Assembly (NCBI GenBank): GCA_964236445.1
Contig: CAXSDR010000048.1
Location: forward strand, 1 to 25,646
Length of the DNA stretch: 25,646 nucleotides
From: CAXSDR01 sp964236445
GTDB lineage: Bacteria; Actinomycetota; Actinomycetes; Motilibacterales; Motilibacteraceae
Direction of reading: 5' to 3'
This document shows, piece after piece, positions 6,334-13,845 of this stretch (the first letter of the stretch is position 1; each line of letters starts with the position of its first letter). The position numbers and the translations under genes are program-made. The notes below the pieces were generated by a model. That model did no database searches, had not been told where the DNA came from, and saw only the letters and a program-made list of their open reading frames with translations.

Positions 6334-8372
6334 CCGACGATCTCGCCGCCGAGCGGGCCACACTCGAGACGGCCCGCGCCTGCCTGGGCGCGATGCAGGC
6401 CCGGACGATGGGCCTGGGTGCCGTCGCGGGCGACAAGTACGCCACCGAGCTGCTGGCCAGCGCGCTCGCGCGCCGAGTGGCCAGTCTGGCCGACGACGGC
6501 ATAGCGCCGCCGTTCTTCGGTCGGATCCTGCGGGCGGCCGACACTGCTGGCGATCCGGCGAGCCTGCACATCGGTCGCCGTCACATCCATGACGACGACG
6601 GCGACCCGGTCGTGATCGACTGGCGCGCGGATGCGTCCACGGCGTTCTACCGCGCCACTGCTGCGAATCCTCGGGGGGTGCGCGTACGCCGCCGGTTCGG
6701 TTTCGCGAACGGTCGGCTGACGGCCTATGAGGACGAAGTCCTGAGCGCCATTCCCGCACCGGACGGCCCTGCGACGGGTGGCGGGACCCACGCCACCGGC
6801 GCGAGCGAGCTGCTGCAGCGCGAGATCGAGCGACCGCGGGTCGGGCCGATGCGCGACATCGTGGCCACGATCCAACCCGACCAGGACGAGATCGTGCGCG
6901 CCGACCTCAAGACGACCGTGTGCGTGCAAGGCGCACCCGGCACAGGCAAGACGGCCGTCGGACTGCACCGGGCGGCCTACCTGCTCTATGCCCACCGGGA
7001 CCAGCTGCTTCGATCGGGTGTCCTCGTCGTCGGGCCGAACCGCGCCTTCCTCGGTTATATCGCCGAAGTTCTGCCCGCGCTGGGAGAGATCACGGTGACG
7101 CAACGAAGTCTCGAAGATCTCGTCGACGGGATCGCGGTGTCAGCCACGACACCGCAGGACGAGCGCGCGATGAACCGTGAGGCGTTGATCGGCCAGTCAC
7201 GCATGGCCGAGGTTCTCGCTCGCGCGGTCTGGAATCACGTGAGTGCGCCGACAGACGCGATCGTCGTGCCGGTCGGTTCGCGTCGAGCGCGGGTCGGTCC
7301 AGAACGACTCCTCCGCATGATCGAGGAGCCGCGGGTGCACGGGGCGCGCTACCACGCGCGCCGTTCGATGCTCGCACTGCGCATCGCCGATCTGGTGCTG
7401 CGCCAGATCGAACAGTCCGGCGACACGCCTGAGGACCTCACCGTCGAACGCCTCGCGCGCATGCGCCCGGTGCGCGCCGCCGTGGACGCGCTGTGGCCCA
7501 AGCTGTCGGCGCCCGCTGTCGTACGAACCCTCTTCAGCGACGCCGCCGTGCTCGCCGCTGCGGCTGACGGCGTCTACAGCGAAGAAGAACAGGTGACCAT
7601 GCTGTGGACCCATGCACCCCGTTCGCTCAAGGCATGCGCCTGGACCCTCGGCGACGCCTACTGCGTCGACGAGGCCAGCGACGCGCTGGACCGCATTCCC
7701 AGCGTGGGACACGTGATCCTCGACGAGGCGCAGGATCTCTCGGCCATGGCGCTTCGCGCCGTGGGCAGGCGTTGCTCGACCGGCTCCGCCACGGTTCTCG
7801 GCGACCTCGCGCAGGGAACCACACCCTGGGCGGCGCACCGGTGGAGCGATGTGCTGACCGATCTCGGCAAGTCCGGCGCCGTCGTCGAGGTGCTGACCAA
7901 GGGCTACCGCGTCCCGCGACAGCTGATCGACTATGCCAACCGACTGCTCCCCTTCATCGCGCCCGGCGTCGCACCGGCCGAGTCGGTCCGCTCGTCGAGT
8001 GGAGCTCTGACGCTGCACACCGCGGCCGACGCCACAGCGCGTGGCACCGACGTGGTGACATCGCTCGATCCCGAGGACGGCTCCGTCGCCGTGGTCTGCG
8101 CCGATGCCACCGCCGACACGATGCTGTTCGCCCTTGCCGCCGCGGGCCTTCAGCCGGTCGACCTTCGCATCGCGCCGATGTCCGGCCGCCTCGCGGTGGT
8201 CCCCGCATCGCTCGTCAAGGGACTGGAGTTCGACCACGTGGTCGTCATCGAGCCGGCCGACATCGCCGACGCCGAGCCACGGGGCCTGCGGCGGCTCTAC
8301 GTCGTCCTGACCCGGGCGGTGTCTGCCGTCACGATCGTGCACAGCCGCCCCTTGCCGGCAGAGCTCGCGTGA
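6330..8372 (+). CDS. HelD/HelR-like RNA polymerase-recycling ATPase (SF1 helicase fold)
   Basis: The 680-residue protein has an N-terminal region of about 190 residues before the ATPase core, as in HelD proteins, which insert an N-terminal coiled-coil arm into RNA polymerase. Core motifs: Walker A GAPGTGKT at 201-208; Walker B DEAQD at 465-469; motif III GDLAQGTTPW; motif IV-like LTKGYRVP; motif V VKGLEFDHVVV; and motif VI RRLYVVLTRAV. HelD releases stalled RNA polymerase with ATP hydrolysis, and the HelR branch in actinomycetes also displaces rifamycins. The start is fixed by the family-like beginning DLAAERATLETARACLGAM and by the GTGA overlap with a mini-ORF. I see no rifamycin-associated palindrome upstream, so resistance is only a possibility. 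UvrD-like DNA helicase is less likely given the HelD-type N-domain. Confidence 0.88.
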   Translation: MTDDLAAERATLETARACLGAMQARTMGLGAVAGDKYATELLASALARRVASLADDGIAPPFFGRILRAADTAGDPASLHIGRRHIHDDDGDPVVIDWRADASTAFYRATAANPRGVRVRRRFGFANGRLTAYEDEVLSAIPAPDGPATGGGTHATGASELLQREIERPRVGPMRDIVATIQPDQDEIVRADLKTTVCVQGAPGTGKTAVGLHRAAYLLYAHRDQLLRSGVLVVGPNRAFLGYIAEVLPALGEITVTQRSLEDLVDGIAVSATTPQDERAMNREALIGQSRMAEVLARAVWNHVSAPTDAIVVPVGSRRARVGPERLLRMIEEPRVHGARYHARRSMLALRIADLVLRQIEQSGDTPEDLTVERLARMRPVRAAVDALWPKLSAPAVVRTLFSDAAVLAAAADGVYSEEEQVTMLWTHAPRSLKACAWTLGDAYCVDEASDALDRIPSVGHVILDEAQDLSAMALRAVGRRCSTGSATVLGDLAQGTTPWAAHRWSDVLTDLGKSGAVVEVLTKGYRVPRQLIDYANRLLPFIAPGVAPAESVRSSSGALTLHTAADATARGTDVVTSLDPEDGSVAVVCADATADTMLFALAAAGLQPVDLRIAPMSGRLAVVPASLVKGLEFDHVVVIEPADIADAEPRGLRRLYVVLTRAVSAVTIVHSRPLPAELA

Positions 8373-8456
8373 GCCGCAGCCGATGACCTGCGGGTCGCCG
8401 ACTTCCCAGCCGTCGCTCGTACGCGCAGCGCAGCACGTCCTGGCCCCGCGCCGGTC

Positions 8457-9752
8457 TCAGTAGTCGGGCTCGGAGCGGAAAACGTGGTCCGGCACGCGAT
8501 GCCCACGGCGGCGCCGGGCGGGGCGGTCGGTGCGTCGGTGTCCGGCGGTGTTCACGAGGACGACTCCGACGGCGGTGGTCAGGGGGACGGCGAGGACGAG
8601 GGCGATGGCCCCGACCAGGGTGCTGACGATCTCCTGGGCGAGCGCTTCGCTGGTCAGGGTCTGGGTGACGGGTCGCTGGGCGAGCTGGATGAGCAGAAGC
8701 AGCGGCAAGGCAGAGCCGGCGTAGGCGAACGCGATCGTGTAGACGCTGGAGGCGATGTGGTCACGTCCGATACGCATCGCTGCGGCGAAGAGCCTTGGCG
8801 GCGAGGCAGTCGGATCGGCGGCGTGAAGCTCCCACACCGCAGACGCCTGGGTGACGGTGACGTCGTTGAGAACGCCGAGCCCGGCGATGATGACGCCACA
8901 GAGCAGCAGCCCGGTGAAGTTGATGTGGGGGGCGAACGCCTGGACGGTGAGGTCGTCCTCGTTGGCGATGCCGGTCAGGTGCGCCGCCCCGACCGCCCAC
9001 GACCCCAGCCCGGCGGATGCGGCGAGCCCTGCCAGGGTGCCGATCAGCGCGGTGGTGGTGCGGATGGTGACGCCGTGGGCGAGGTAGAGCACGACGATGA
9101 GGATCGCTGAGGTCCCTACCGCTGCCACGAGCAGCGGGCTGTGCCCCTGAAGCAGCGCTGGCAGCAGGAACGCGACCAGCAGCCAGAACGTCACGCCGAG
9201 CCCGACCAGCGCCAGCGCACCGCGCAGGCGGGCGACGCCGATGACGAGCCCGGCGAAGACGAGCCCGAGCAGAACGAGGGGGCGCCCGCGGGAGAAGTCA
9301 CCCCAGCTGTAGGAGGCGGTCGCCCCCGTGGGGTTGGGAACGCGAAGGAGCTGGACCTTGTCGCCGGGGTAGACCCCGACCCTCACGACAGGCGGTTGGA
9401 CCACGAAGGTCGCCCGTTCGCCCGAATGATGCTTGCCGGTGACGGTCGCTGTCACGTTCGCGCAGACGCCTTGTGAGCCGGCTGTGGCAGCGACGTCGGG
9501 ATCACTGTTGCCGCACGCGAACGGTACGACGTCGGTCACGGTGGCGTGCACCGTCTGGACGCCACCCGCTGCGTAGCGCGCGCCCGTCGGCAGCGCGGAC
9601 GCGACGTCATGGGGCCACAGCAGCACAAGGCCCGCACCGACGAGGCCGACCAGCGGGGCGATCAGCAGCACGAGGATCAGCGTCACACGTCGGCGTTGCG
9701 CCGGCGCCAGCTCCGGTGGCGGGCCAGCGTGGCTGTGGGCGTGCGCGCTCAT
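8457..9752 (-). CDS. YibE/F-family multipass membrane protein
   Basis: The 431-residue protein starts with a His-containing tail (SAHAHSHAG), then one membrane helix at about 26-48, an extracytoplasmic domain of about 100 residues with two Cys (PFACGNSDPDV and GVCANVTATV) and an OB-like strand pattern, then about seven helices in the C-terminal half. That half contains the family-typical stretches LAHGVTIRTTTALIGTL, FTGLLLCGVIIAGLGVLNDVTVTQASAVWEL and MRIGRDHIASSVYTIAFAYAGSALPLLL. YibE/F proteins are conserved in Firmicutes and actinobacteria; the transport role is unproven. The start is supported by a TAGGCT -10 six bases upstream (leaderless). It is divergent from a metal-type solute-binding protein, so a metal-related role is an inference from context. 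Confidence 0.92.
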   Translation of the reverse strand: MSAHAHSHAGPPPELAPAQRRRVTLILVLLIAPLVGLVGAGLVLLWPHDVASALPTGARYAAGGVQTVHATVTDVVPFACGNSDPDVAATAGSQGVCANVTATVTGKHHSGERATFVVQPPVVRVGVYPGDKVQLLRVPNPTGATASYSWGDFSRGRPLVLLGLVFAGLVIGVARLRGALALVGLGVTFWLLVAFLLPALLQGHSPLLVAAVGTSAILIVVLYLAHGVTIRTTTALIGTLAGLAASAGLGSWAVGAAHLTGIANEDDLTVQAFAPHINFTGLLLCGVIIAGLGVLNDVTVTQASAVWELHAADPTASPPRLFAAAMRIGRDHIASSVYTIAFAYAGSALPLLLLIQLAQRPVTQTLTSEALAQEIVSTLVGAIALVLAVPLTTAVGVVLVNTAGHRRTDRPARRRRGHRVPDHVFRSEPDY

Positions 9753-9758
9753 CGGCCC

Positions 9759-9764
9759 AGCCTA
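9759..9764 (-). promoter_or_regulatory. -10 hexamer for leaderless YibE/F gene
   Basis: On the minus strand TAGGCT is followed by six bases and then the ATG at 9752. There is no Shine-Dalgarno, so the mRNA is probably leaderless. Confidence 0.5.
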
Positions 9765-9801
9765 CGGAGACCCGACCCGCCCGTCGAAAATGAGACGGTT
9801 A

Positions 9802-9816
9802 TGACAATCATATTCG
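9802..9816. promoter_or_regulatory. Zur-like operator candidate
   Basis: TGACAATCATATTCG matches the actinobacterial Zur-type pattern TGAAAATCATTTTCA at 12 of 15 positions by eye. It is AT-rich in an otherwise GC-rich neighbourhood and overlaps the expected -35 (TGACAA, 17 bases before TAGGTT) of the solute-binding protein gene. The palindrome is imperfect (four of seven arm pairs), so other FUR-family regulators are possible. Confidence 0.45.
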
Positions 9817-9824
9817 TTAGGTAG

Positions 9825-9830
9825 TAGGTT
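9825..9830 (+). promoter_or_regulatory. -10 hexamer for leaderless solute-binding protein gene
   Basis: TAGGTT lies six bases before the ATG at 9837, with TGACAA 17 bases upstream as a -35 that overlaps the Zur-like site. Confidence 0.55.
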
Positions 9831-9836
9831 GCGGTC

Positions 9837-10829
9837 ATGAGCCGTCGACCGAGACACCCCAGGAAGAACCACCCGCTTCGTGTGCTGTGCCTGCCGTCGT
9901 GCGTGAGCGCGGCCCTGCTGCTGGCGGGCTGCGCGACTGGCTCGTCAGGCACTCCTGGGCGAATTGCGGTCACCACGAGCACGAGGCCGCCCACACCACC
10001 CACCACCACAGGGCCGGATGTGATTCGCGTCGTGGCTTCGACGAATGTCTACGGCGACATCGTGTCCACGATCGGCGGGAACCAGGTCGCCGTGACCGCG
10101 TTCATCTCCGACCCGTCGCAGGATCCGCACTCGTTCGAGTCCAGCGCCCAGAACAAGCTCGCTGTGAAGAAGGCCGCGATCATTGTCGAGAACGGCGGTG
10201 GCTACGACGACTTCATGGACCGGCTGGTGAGCGCCGCCGGCACCAAGGCGCCGGTCCTCAACGCCGTCGACCTCTCCGGCAGGAAGCCATCAGCAGGCGC
10301 CGACCTCAATGAGCACGTCTGGTATGACTTCGCGGCTGTGCGCCGGTTCGCTCAGCGCGTCGTTGTCGAGCTCAGCGCGGCTGACCCCGGGTCAGCACCC
10401 CTGTTCGTCACCAACGGCCGGGCTTTTCTCGCGGCGGTGGACGGCCTCGTTGCCCGCGAGGCTGCAGCCAAGGCCGCCCACAATGGCGTCGCGGTCGCCA
10501 TCACCGAGCCCGTCCCGCTGTATCTGCTCGAGGCCGAAGGCTTGGTCAACAAGACCCCTGCGGCGTTCAGCGAGGCGGTCGAAGAAGGCAACGACGTCTC
10601 ACCGACGGTCCTGCGCGACACGCTCGCGCTCTACACCGCACACCAGGTCAAGGCGCTCGTCTATAACCAGCAGACCAGCGGCCCGGTGACCCAACGCGTC
10701 GAGCAGGCAGCCAGAGCCAACGGGATCCCGGTCATCGCTGTCACCGAGACACTGCCGCCGGGACAGCACTACCTGTCCTGGATGAGGACCAACCTCAACG
10801 CCCTCGACGTCGCCTTGGCGCCCTCGTGA
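9837..10829 (+). CDS. Zn/Mn-type ABC transporter solute-binding lipoprotein (orphan)
   Basis: The 330-residue product has a lipobox LLLAGC with lipidated Cys32 and a Ser/Thr/Pro linker to about residue 60. A cluster A-I metal-binding fold then begins VIRVVASTNVYGDIVSTIGG. The first His ligand is in DPHSFESS (His98) and the second in NEHVWYD (His160). The position usually held by a third His reads TEPVP, and the fourth site reads TETLPPG, so the metal site is probably His2 plus carboxylates. No His/Asp-rich loop typical of ZnuA is present. No ABC ATPase or permease gene lies in the window, so it must use a remote transporter or act as a metal chaperone. It is controlled from a Zur-like region shared with the YibE/F gene. 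Confidence 0.9.
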   Translation: MSRRPRHPRKNHPLRVLCLPSCVSAALLLAGCATGSSGTPGRIAVTTSTRPPTPPTTTGPDVIRVVASTNVYGDIVSTIGGNQVAVTAFISDPSQDPHSFESSAQNKLAVKKAAIIVENGGGYDDFMDRLVSAAGTKAPVLNAVDLSGRKPSAGADLNEHVWYDFAAVRRFAQRVVVELSAADPGSAPLFVTNGRAFLAAVDGLVAREAAAKAAHNGVAVAITEPVPLYLLEAEGLVNKTPAAFSEAVEEGNDVSPTVLRDTLALYTAHQVKALVYNQQTSGPVTQRVEQAARANGIPVIAVTETLPPGQHYLSWMRTNLNALDVALAPS

Positions 10830-10847
10830 CCCTTCTGGACCCTGGGT

Positions 10848-10888
10848 GGCGGCGCGGTCATCCGCCCACGAAGCGAAACCGCGCCGCC
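10848..10888. terminator. Bidirectional hairpin between convergent genes
   Basis: GGCGGCGCGGT (10848-10858) and ACCGCGCCGCC (10878-10888) form a perfect 11-bp stem with a 19-base loop. It lies in the 89-bp gap between the convergent solute-binding protein gene and the YcnI gene and can serve both strands. There is no T tract, as is common in GC-rich actinobacteria. Confidence 0.7.
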
Positions 10889-10918
10889 CGGTCCTGGGCC
10901 GCTCTGCTGCGGTGGCTC

Positions 10919-11701
10919 TCAGGCGGCCTGCACAGCGTGCAGTCGCCGGCGACCGTTCGTCAGCGCTAGACACCCCAGCCCGGTCCCGATGAGTGCGACG
11001 ACGAGTCCGCAGATGGCGATGGTCAGGGTCGTGGTGTCCGTGGCCGATCGGACGGCCGCTCCTGCCGTCGCGGCCGGCACGGCCGCACCGGTCAGCTTGA
11101 GCACCGGAGCGGGGCTTTCTGGTTCCTCGGCGCCGGCAGCCTGCAGCTCGTTCCAGTGCACGACCTTGCCGTCGCTGTAGGTCTGGTCGACGACGAACAC
11201 CAGCTGCTTGGCGTCCTTCGGGAACGGGCCTACCGACAGCTCGAACTCGTCAAACCCGCCGGGTGCGATTCCGCCTCCGCGGATAGCGGTCCAGGTCACG
11301 GCGAGCACCGCGTCGGTCAGGTTGTAGTCACCTGCTCTGACTGTCCTGCCCAGCGCCTGCTTGGGCGCCGATGTGGTCCAGCCGGGGTGCGCTTTGACGG
11401 ACACGGACGGGAACGGGGTGTCCTTGGGCAGGGCGACGGTGATCTTCACCGTCGATGCGGTCGATGACTCCGTCGGAACCCGGAACGTGAGAACTCCGTA
11501 GCCGCCGGGTGCCGCGTCGTCGGAGACGACGTGCACATGAGCGGACGCCGGGAGCGCCGTCGCGACGGTCGCGACCGTGGCGAGGGTGGCGAGGGTGGCG
11601 AGGGTGGCGACGCGGCCGATTCGACGCAGCCGGTACGTCGTCGTCGTTGGGAGGGCGCGCAGATGCGGGCGTACGTGAGGGGAAGTGAGGCTGCGGAGCA
11701 T
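10919..11701 (-). CDS. YcnI-like (DUF1775) exported copper-binding protein
   Basis: The 260-residue protein has a long signal peptide ending PASA before His55, so a processed chain would begin HVHV. That is the typical YcnI start, where the N-terminal His takes part in binding copper(II). The DUF1775 domain runs from about 55 to 190 (VLTFRVPTESSTASTVKITVALP, HPGWTTSAPK, GGFDEFELSVGPFP, VHWNELQ), followed by a linker and a membrane helix near 227-248. The start is supported by AGGAGA six bases upstream. The signal peptide contains a tandem 9-bp repeat. It is the last gene of a minus-strand operon with DUF929, VKOR and a Met/His-rich membrane protein. The genes point to copper handling at the outer face of the membrane. 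Confidence 0.93.
   Translation of the reverse strand: MLRSLTSPHVRPHLRALPTTTTYRLRRIGRVATLATLATLATVATVATALPASAHVHVVSDDAAPGGYGVLTFRVPTESSTASTVKITVALPKDTPFPSVSVKAHPGWTTSAPKQALGRTVRAGDYNLTDAVLAVTWTAIRGGGIAPGGFDEFELSVGPFPKDAKQLVFVVDQTYSDGKVVHWNELQAAGAEEPESPAPVLKLTGAAVPAATAGAAVRSATDTTTLTIAICGLVVALIGTGLGCLALTNGRRRLHAVQAA
11577..11612. repeat. 9-bp tandem repeat inside the YcnI signal peptide
   Basis: The plus strand reads gtggcgagg three times and then gtggcgacg (11577-11612), encoding Ala-Thr-Leu/Val triplets in the hydrophobic core of the signal peptide (about residues 31-48). Unit length is a multiple of three, so copy-number change would lengthen the core without a frameshift. Confidence 0.85.
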
Positions 11702-11774
11702 GCTGATCTCCTGGTTATCGGCGGGCGGGAACGCCTCACCTCTCCGCGGCTGGTCACGGGTGCTGGTGAGGGCG

Positions 11775-12401
11775 TCAGATCATGACGAGGACCGCCCGCG
11801 CCGGCGGTCCGCGTCGCCCGATCCCACCGGACAGCAGCAGCGCCTGGCACAGGCGACGTGGCCTGGGCTGCGTGACCGCGGACGACGACCGCGAGGACGC
11901 GGCCAGCAGGGCCGGCGCGGGGCGCCGGGCGAAGTGCAGGCCGGTCAGTAGCCAAGCGAACGCACGCTCGGCGTGGGCGAGGAGCAGGGCAGTCAGGAGC
12001 GTTCCGGCGGCGTGCCAGAGCAGCATCCGCGCGTCCATGGCGCAGTCGGTCGCGCCGCATGGGCCCGAGGTGTCGGCCGGCATCCCGGCCATGTGCATCG
12101 CACCCATCGGCGCGGCCGATGACGTCCCCGTGCCGCTCATGGTCTGCGAGCTGAGCCACAGGTGAACGGCCGCTTGGGTCACGCTCAACGCGACGAGCAG
12201 CCGAGGCAGCGTCCAACGCAGGGACGCGACGACCGCGCCGAGCAGAGTCGGAGCTGCGAGGACCGGCACCCACCAAGCCCGAGGGGAGACGGCTCCTGCA
12301 CCGAGGACGTGGCCACCGACCGCCAAGCCCTCCGCCAAGAGCGCTGACAGGCTCCCGAGAGCCGAGCGCCACCAGTTTCTGGGAACCGGCATGGCGCTCA
12401 T
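11775..12401 (-). CDS. Met/His-rich integral membrane protein, probable copper-associated
   Basis: The 208-residue protein has about four hydrophobic helices (about 15-36, 42-60, 66-84, 127-155). The loop between the third and fourth is rich in Met and His: TMSGTG, then PMGAMHMAGM at about 99-108, then Cys115 and Cys120 in a PCGATDC pattern. Clustered Met/His/Cys in an extracytoplasmic loop fits copper(I) binding; no named family is recognised. The C-terminal 45 residues are basic and Pro/Arg-rich. It begins four bases after the VKOR stop and precedes ycnI by 73 bases, so it belongs to the same operon. The metal role is inferred from composition and context. Confidence 0.8.
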   Translation of the reverse strand: MSAMPVPRNWWRSALGSLSALLAEGLAVGGHVLGAGAVSPRAWWVPVLAAPTLLGAVVASLRWTLPRLLVALSVTQAAVHLWLSSQTMSGTGTSSAAPMGAMHMAGMPADTSGPCGATDCAMDARMLLWHAAGTLLTALLLAHAERAFAWLLTGLHFARRPAPALLAASSRSSSAVTQPRPRRLCQALLLSGGIGRRGPPARAVLVMI

Positions 12402-12405
12402 GTCC

Positions 12406-12870
12406 TCAGGCCTCCGGAGCGCTCAGCGAGGCGGTGCCGATCGCGATGACCGCGAACAGTGCCACGGCTGCGACGTGCACGGCAGTGCACCACAGGCAGA
12501 TCGCACCGATCGCGAACAGCTCCGCCCAGATCAGGTAGAGCGCGAAGCCGACGCCGCCCGTGGCAGCGGTCACCCTGGCCAGGCGCACCCACCGCCCCAG
12601 CAGGCCGTTGACCGCCCACACCCCCGGCAGGCACAGCCCGAGCATCGCGGCGAAGAAGACCAGTCCCAGCACAGCGACGGGCACGCCGAGCAGGCTCGAG
12701 TAGCTGCTGGTCGTGACCTTCAGACAGTTCACGGTGGCCGACTCCGGGCACGCCAACGTCGTCGAGGCGTTGAAGTGCTCCACCGTGAGGTAGGCCGCGA
12801 TGGCCAGGCCGACGGTGCTGATCCCCAGGGAGCCCAGCACTGCCGCCCGAGGCGCGCGAGCGGTGGTCAC
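12406..12870 (-). CDS. Vitamin K epoxide reductase (VKOR) family membrane protein
   Basis: The 154-residue protein has the four- to five-helix VKOR layout, with the redox motif CLWC at 125-128 in the last helix region (AICLWCTAVH) and the loop cysteines Cys41 and Cys49 after the first helix (LACPESATVNCLKV). A conserved Ser follows in the SSLLGVP segment. Bacterial VKOR reoxidises DsbA-like partners by passing electrons to quinones. The GTG start at 12870 overlaps the stop of the DUF929 gene (GTGA). The upstream neighbour carries a thioredoxin-like CPYC motif and is the obvious redox partner, so this pair probably catalyses or controls disulfide formation outside the cell. Confidence 0.93.
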   Translation of the reverse strand: MTTARAPRAAVLGSLGISTVGLAIAAYLTVEHFNASTTLACPESATVNCLKVTTSSYSSLLGVPVAVLGLVFFAAMLGLCLPGVWAVNGLLGRWVRLARVTAATGGVGFALYLIWAELFAIGAICLWCTAVHVAAVALFAVIAIGTASLSAPEA

Positions 12871-13769
12871 TTCTTCGTGGCCAGCGTCACCTTCGCGGCC
12901 GTCACTCCGCTCGCGGTGCACACCGACGCGGGCTTCCCACCGGTCACGTCGCAGATGGCTGCGGTGATCGCGTTCGCGCTGCCGTCGACGGCCCGGGCGA
13001 TGTCGCTACGCGGATCGGACAAGGCTGTCGCGATCTGCTCGTGCGACTTGCCCGCCAGCAAGTCCGAGCTGAACGACGCCCCGGAGGCGATATAGACGCC
13101 ACCGATGTCGAGGAACGGGATGCTGCCCTTGGCGTCGGCAGGCACGTATGGCGGGGCGTCGAAGGTGGCGAGCACGGCACTGTCTGCCGCAGGCAGGGTG
13201 TCCAGCGGCTTGCGGTCCCGGTCGAGCTGCTCGTAGCCGTTGAACGTCACGACATCACTGCTGAACGAGGCCCCATGAAAGCTCAGCGTCGGCGTGTCGG
13301 GGAAGACGTCATCGCTGGCCGACGTCGTCGTGCGCAGACCCGTCCAGGTTCCAAAGCGCGCCAGCGCCACGACGAGCGGCCAACGCTGCGCCGCGCAGTA
13401 TGGGCAGTACTCCGCGCCGATGTAGAGCACGCGCTGCTTCGTCCCGTCCACCAGCGCGGGGGCGCTGACCTTCGTCGGGGCGTTCTGCGCGGACCCGACG
13501 CCGACGGTGTCGAGCACCGACACGGGCACCGAGGTGACGCCCTCGAGGACGGCAGCACTCGGCGTCCCAGCGGCGGTCGAGACGGCCGCAGACCTCGGTG
13601 ACCCCACGCCGGCGAGCTTCGCCACCACGAGGCCGCCGAGCACCACGACCACCGCCGCGACCGCGGCGACCGCGATGCGCAGGTTGCGCCGGCGCTGGCG
13701 GTCGCGGTGCGCCTGTTCGCGCATCGCGGCGACGCCCGCACGATCCGCCGGCGAGCTAGACCTGCCCAT
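12867..13769 (-). CDS. DUF929 membrane-anchored thioredoxin-like protein
   Basis: The 300-residue product has a basic cytoplasmic N-terminus (about 1-30), one membrane helix at about 31-53, a Ser/Ala/Thr linker, and an exposed domain in which KQRVLYIGAEYCPYCAAQRW places a CPYC redox pair at 122-125. Two more Cys lie near the C-terminus (AAICDVTGGKPASVCTA). The pattern is that of DUF929 proteins, thioredoxin-fold relatives found mostly in actinobacteria and archaea. It overlaps the VKOR start (GTGA), which strongly suggests one oxidoreductase unit. GTGAGG upstream of the ATG supports the start. A TAGGTT on the minus strand at 13845-13840 is a candidate -10 for the operon. The clients may include the downstream copper proteins or secreted proteins in general. 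Confidence 0.92.
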   Translation of the reverse strand: MGRSSSPADRAGVAAMREQAHRDRQRRRNLRIAVAAVAAVVVVLGGLVVAKLAGVGSPRSAAVSTAAGTPSAAVLEGVTSVPVSVLDTVGVGSAQNAPTKVSAPALVDGTKQRVLYIGAEYCPYCAAQRWPLVVALARFGTWTGLRTTTSASDDVFPDTPTLSFHGASFSSDVVTFNGYEQLDRDRKPLDTLPAADSAVLATFDAPPYVPADAKGSIPFLDIGGVYIASGASFSSDLLAGKSHEQIATALSDPRSDIARAVDGSANAITAAICDVTGGKPASVCTASGVTAAKVTLATKK

Positions 13770-13839
13770 GGCACCTCACTTCCGCGTTCGGGCGGCGAAC
13801 CGCACCGGGCGACCTCACCCGAAAGAAGCCGTCGTCTAC

Positions 13840-13845
13840 AACCTA
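13840..13845 (-). promoter_or_regulatory. Candidate -10 for the DUF929-VKOR-YcnI operon
   Basis: TAGGTT on the minus strand lies about 70 bases before the DUF929 ATG, within the 148-bp divergent gap to lysE. No convincing -35 was found. Confidence 0.35.

Noticed and set aside
7197..8342. A 381-codon minus-strand frame opposite the helD-like gene
   Set aside because: Antisense to helicase motifs, without recognisable domains.
8373..8456. Terminator between the convergent helD-like and YibE/F genes
   Set aside because: Only 4-bp stems with long loops are possible; nothing convincing.
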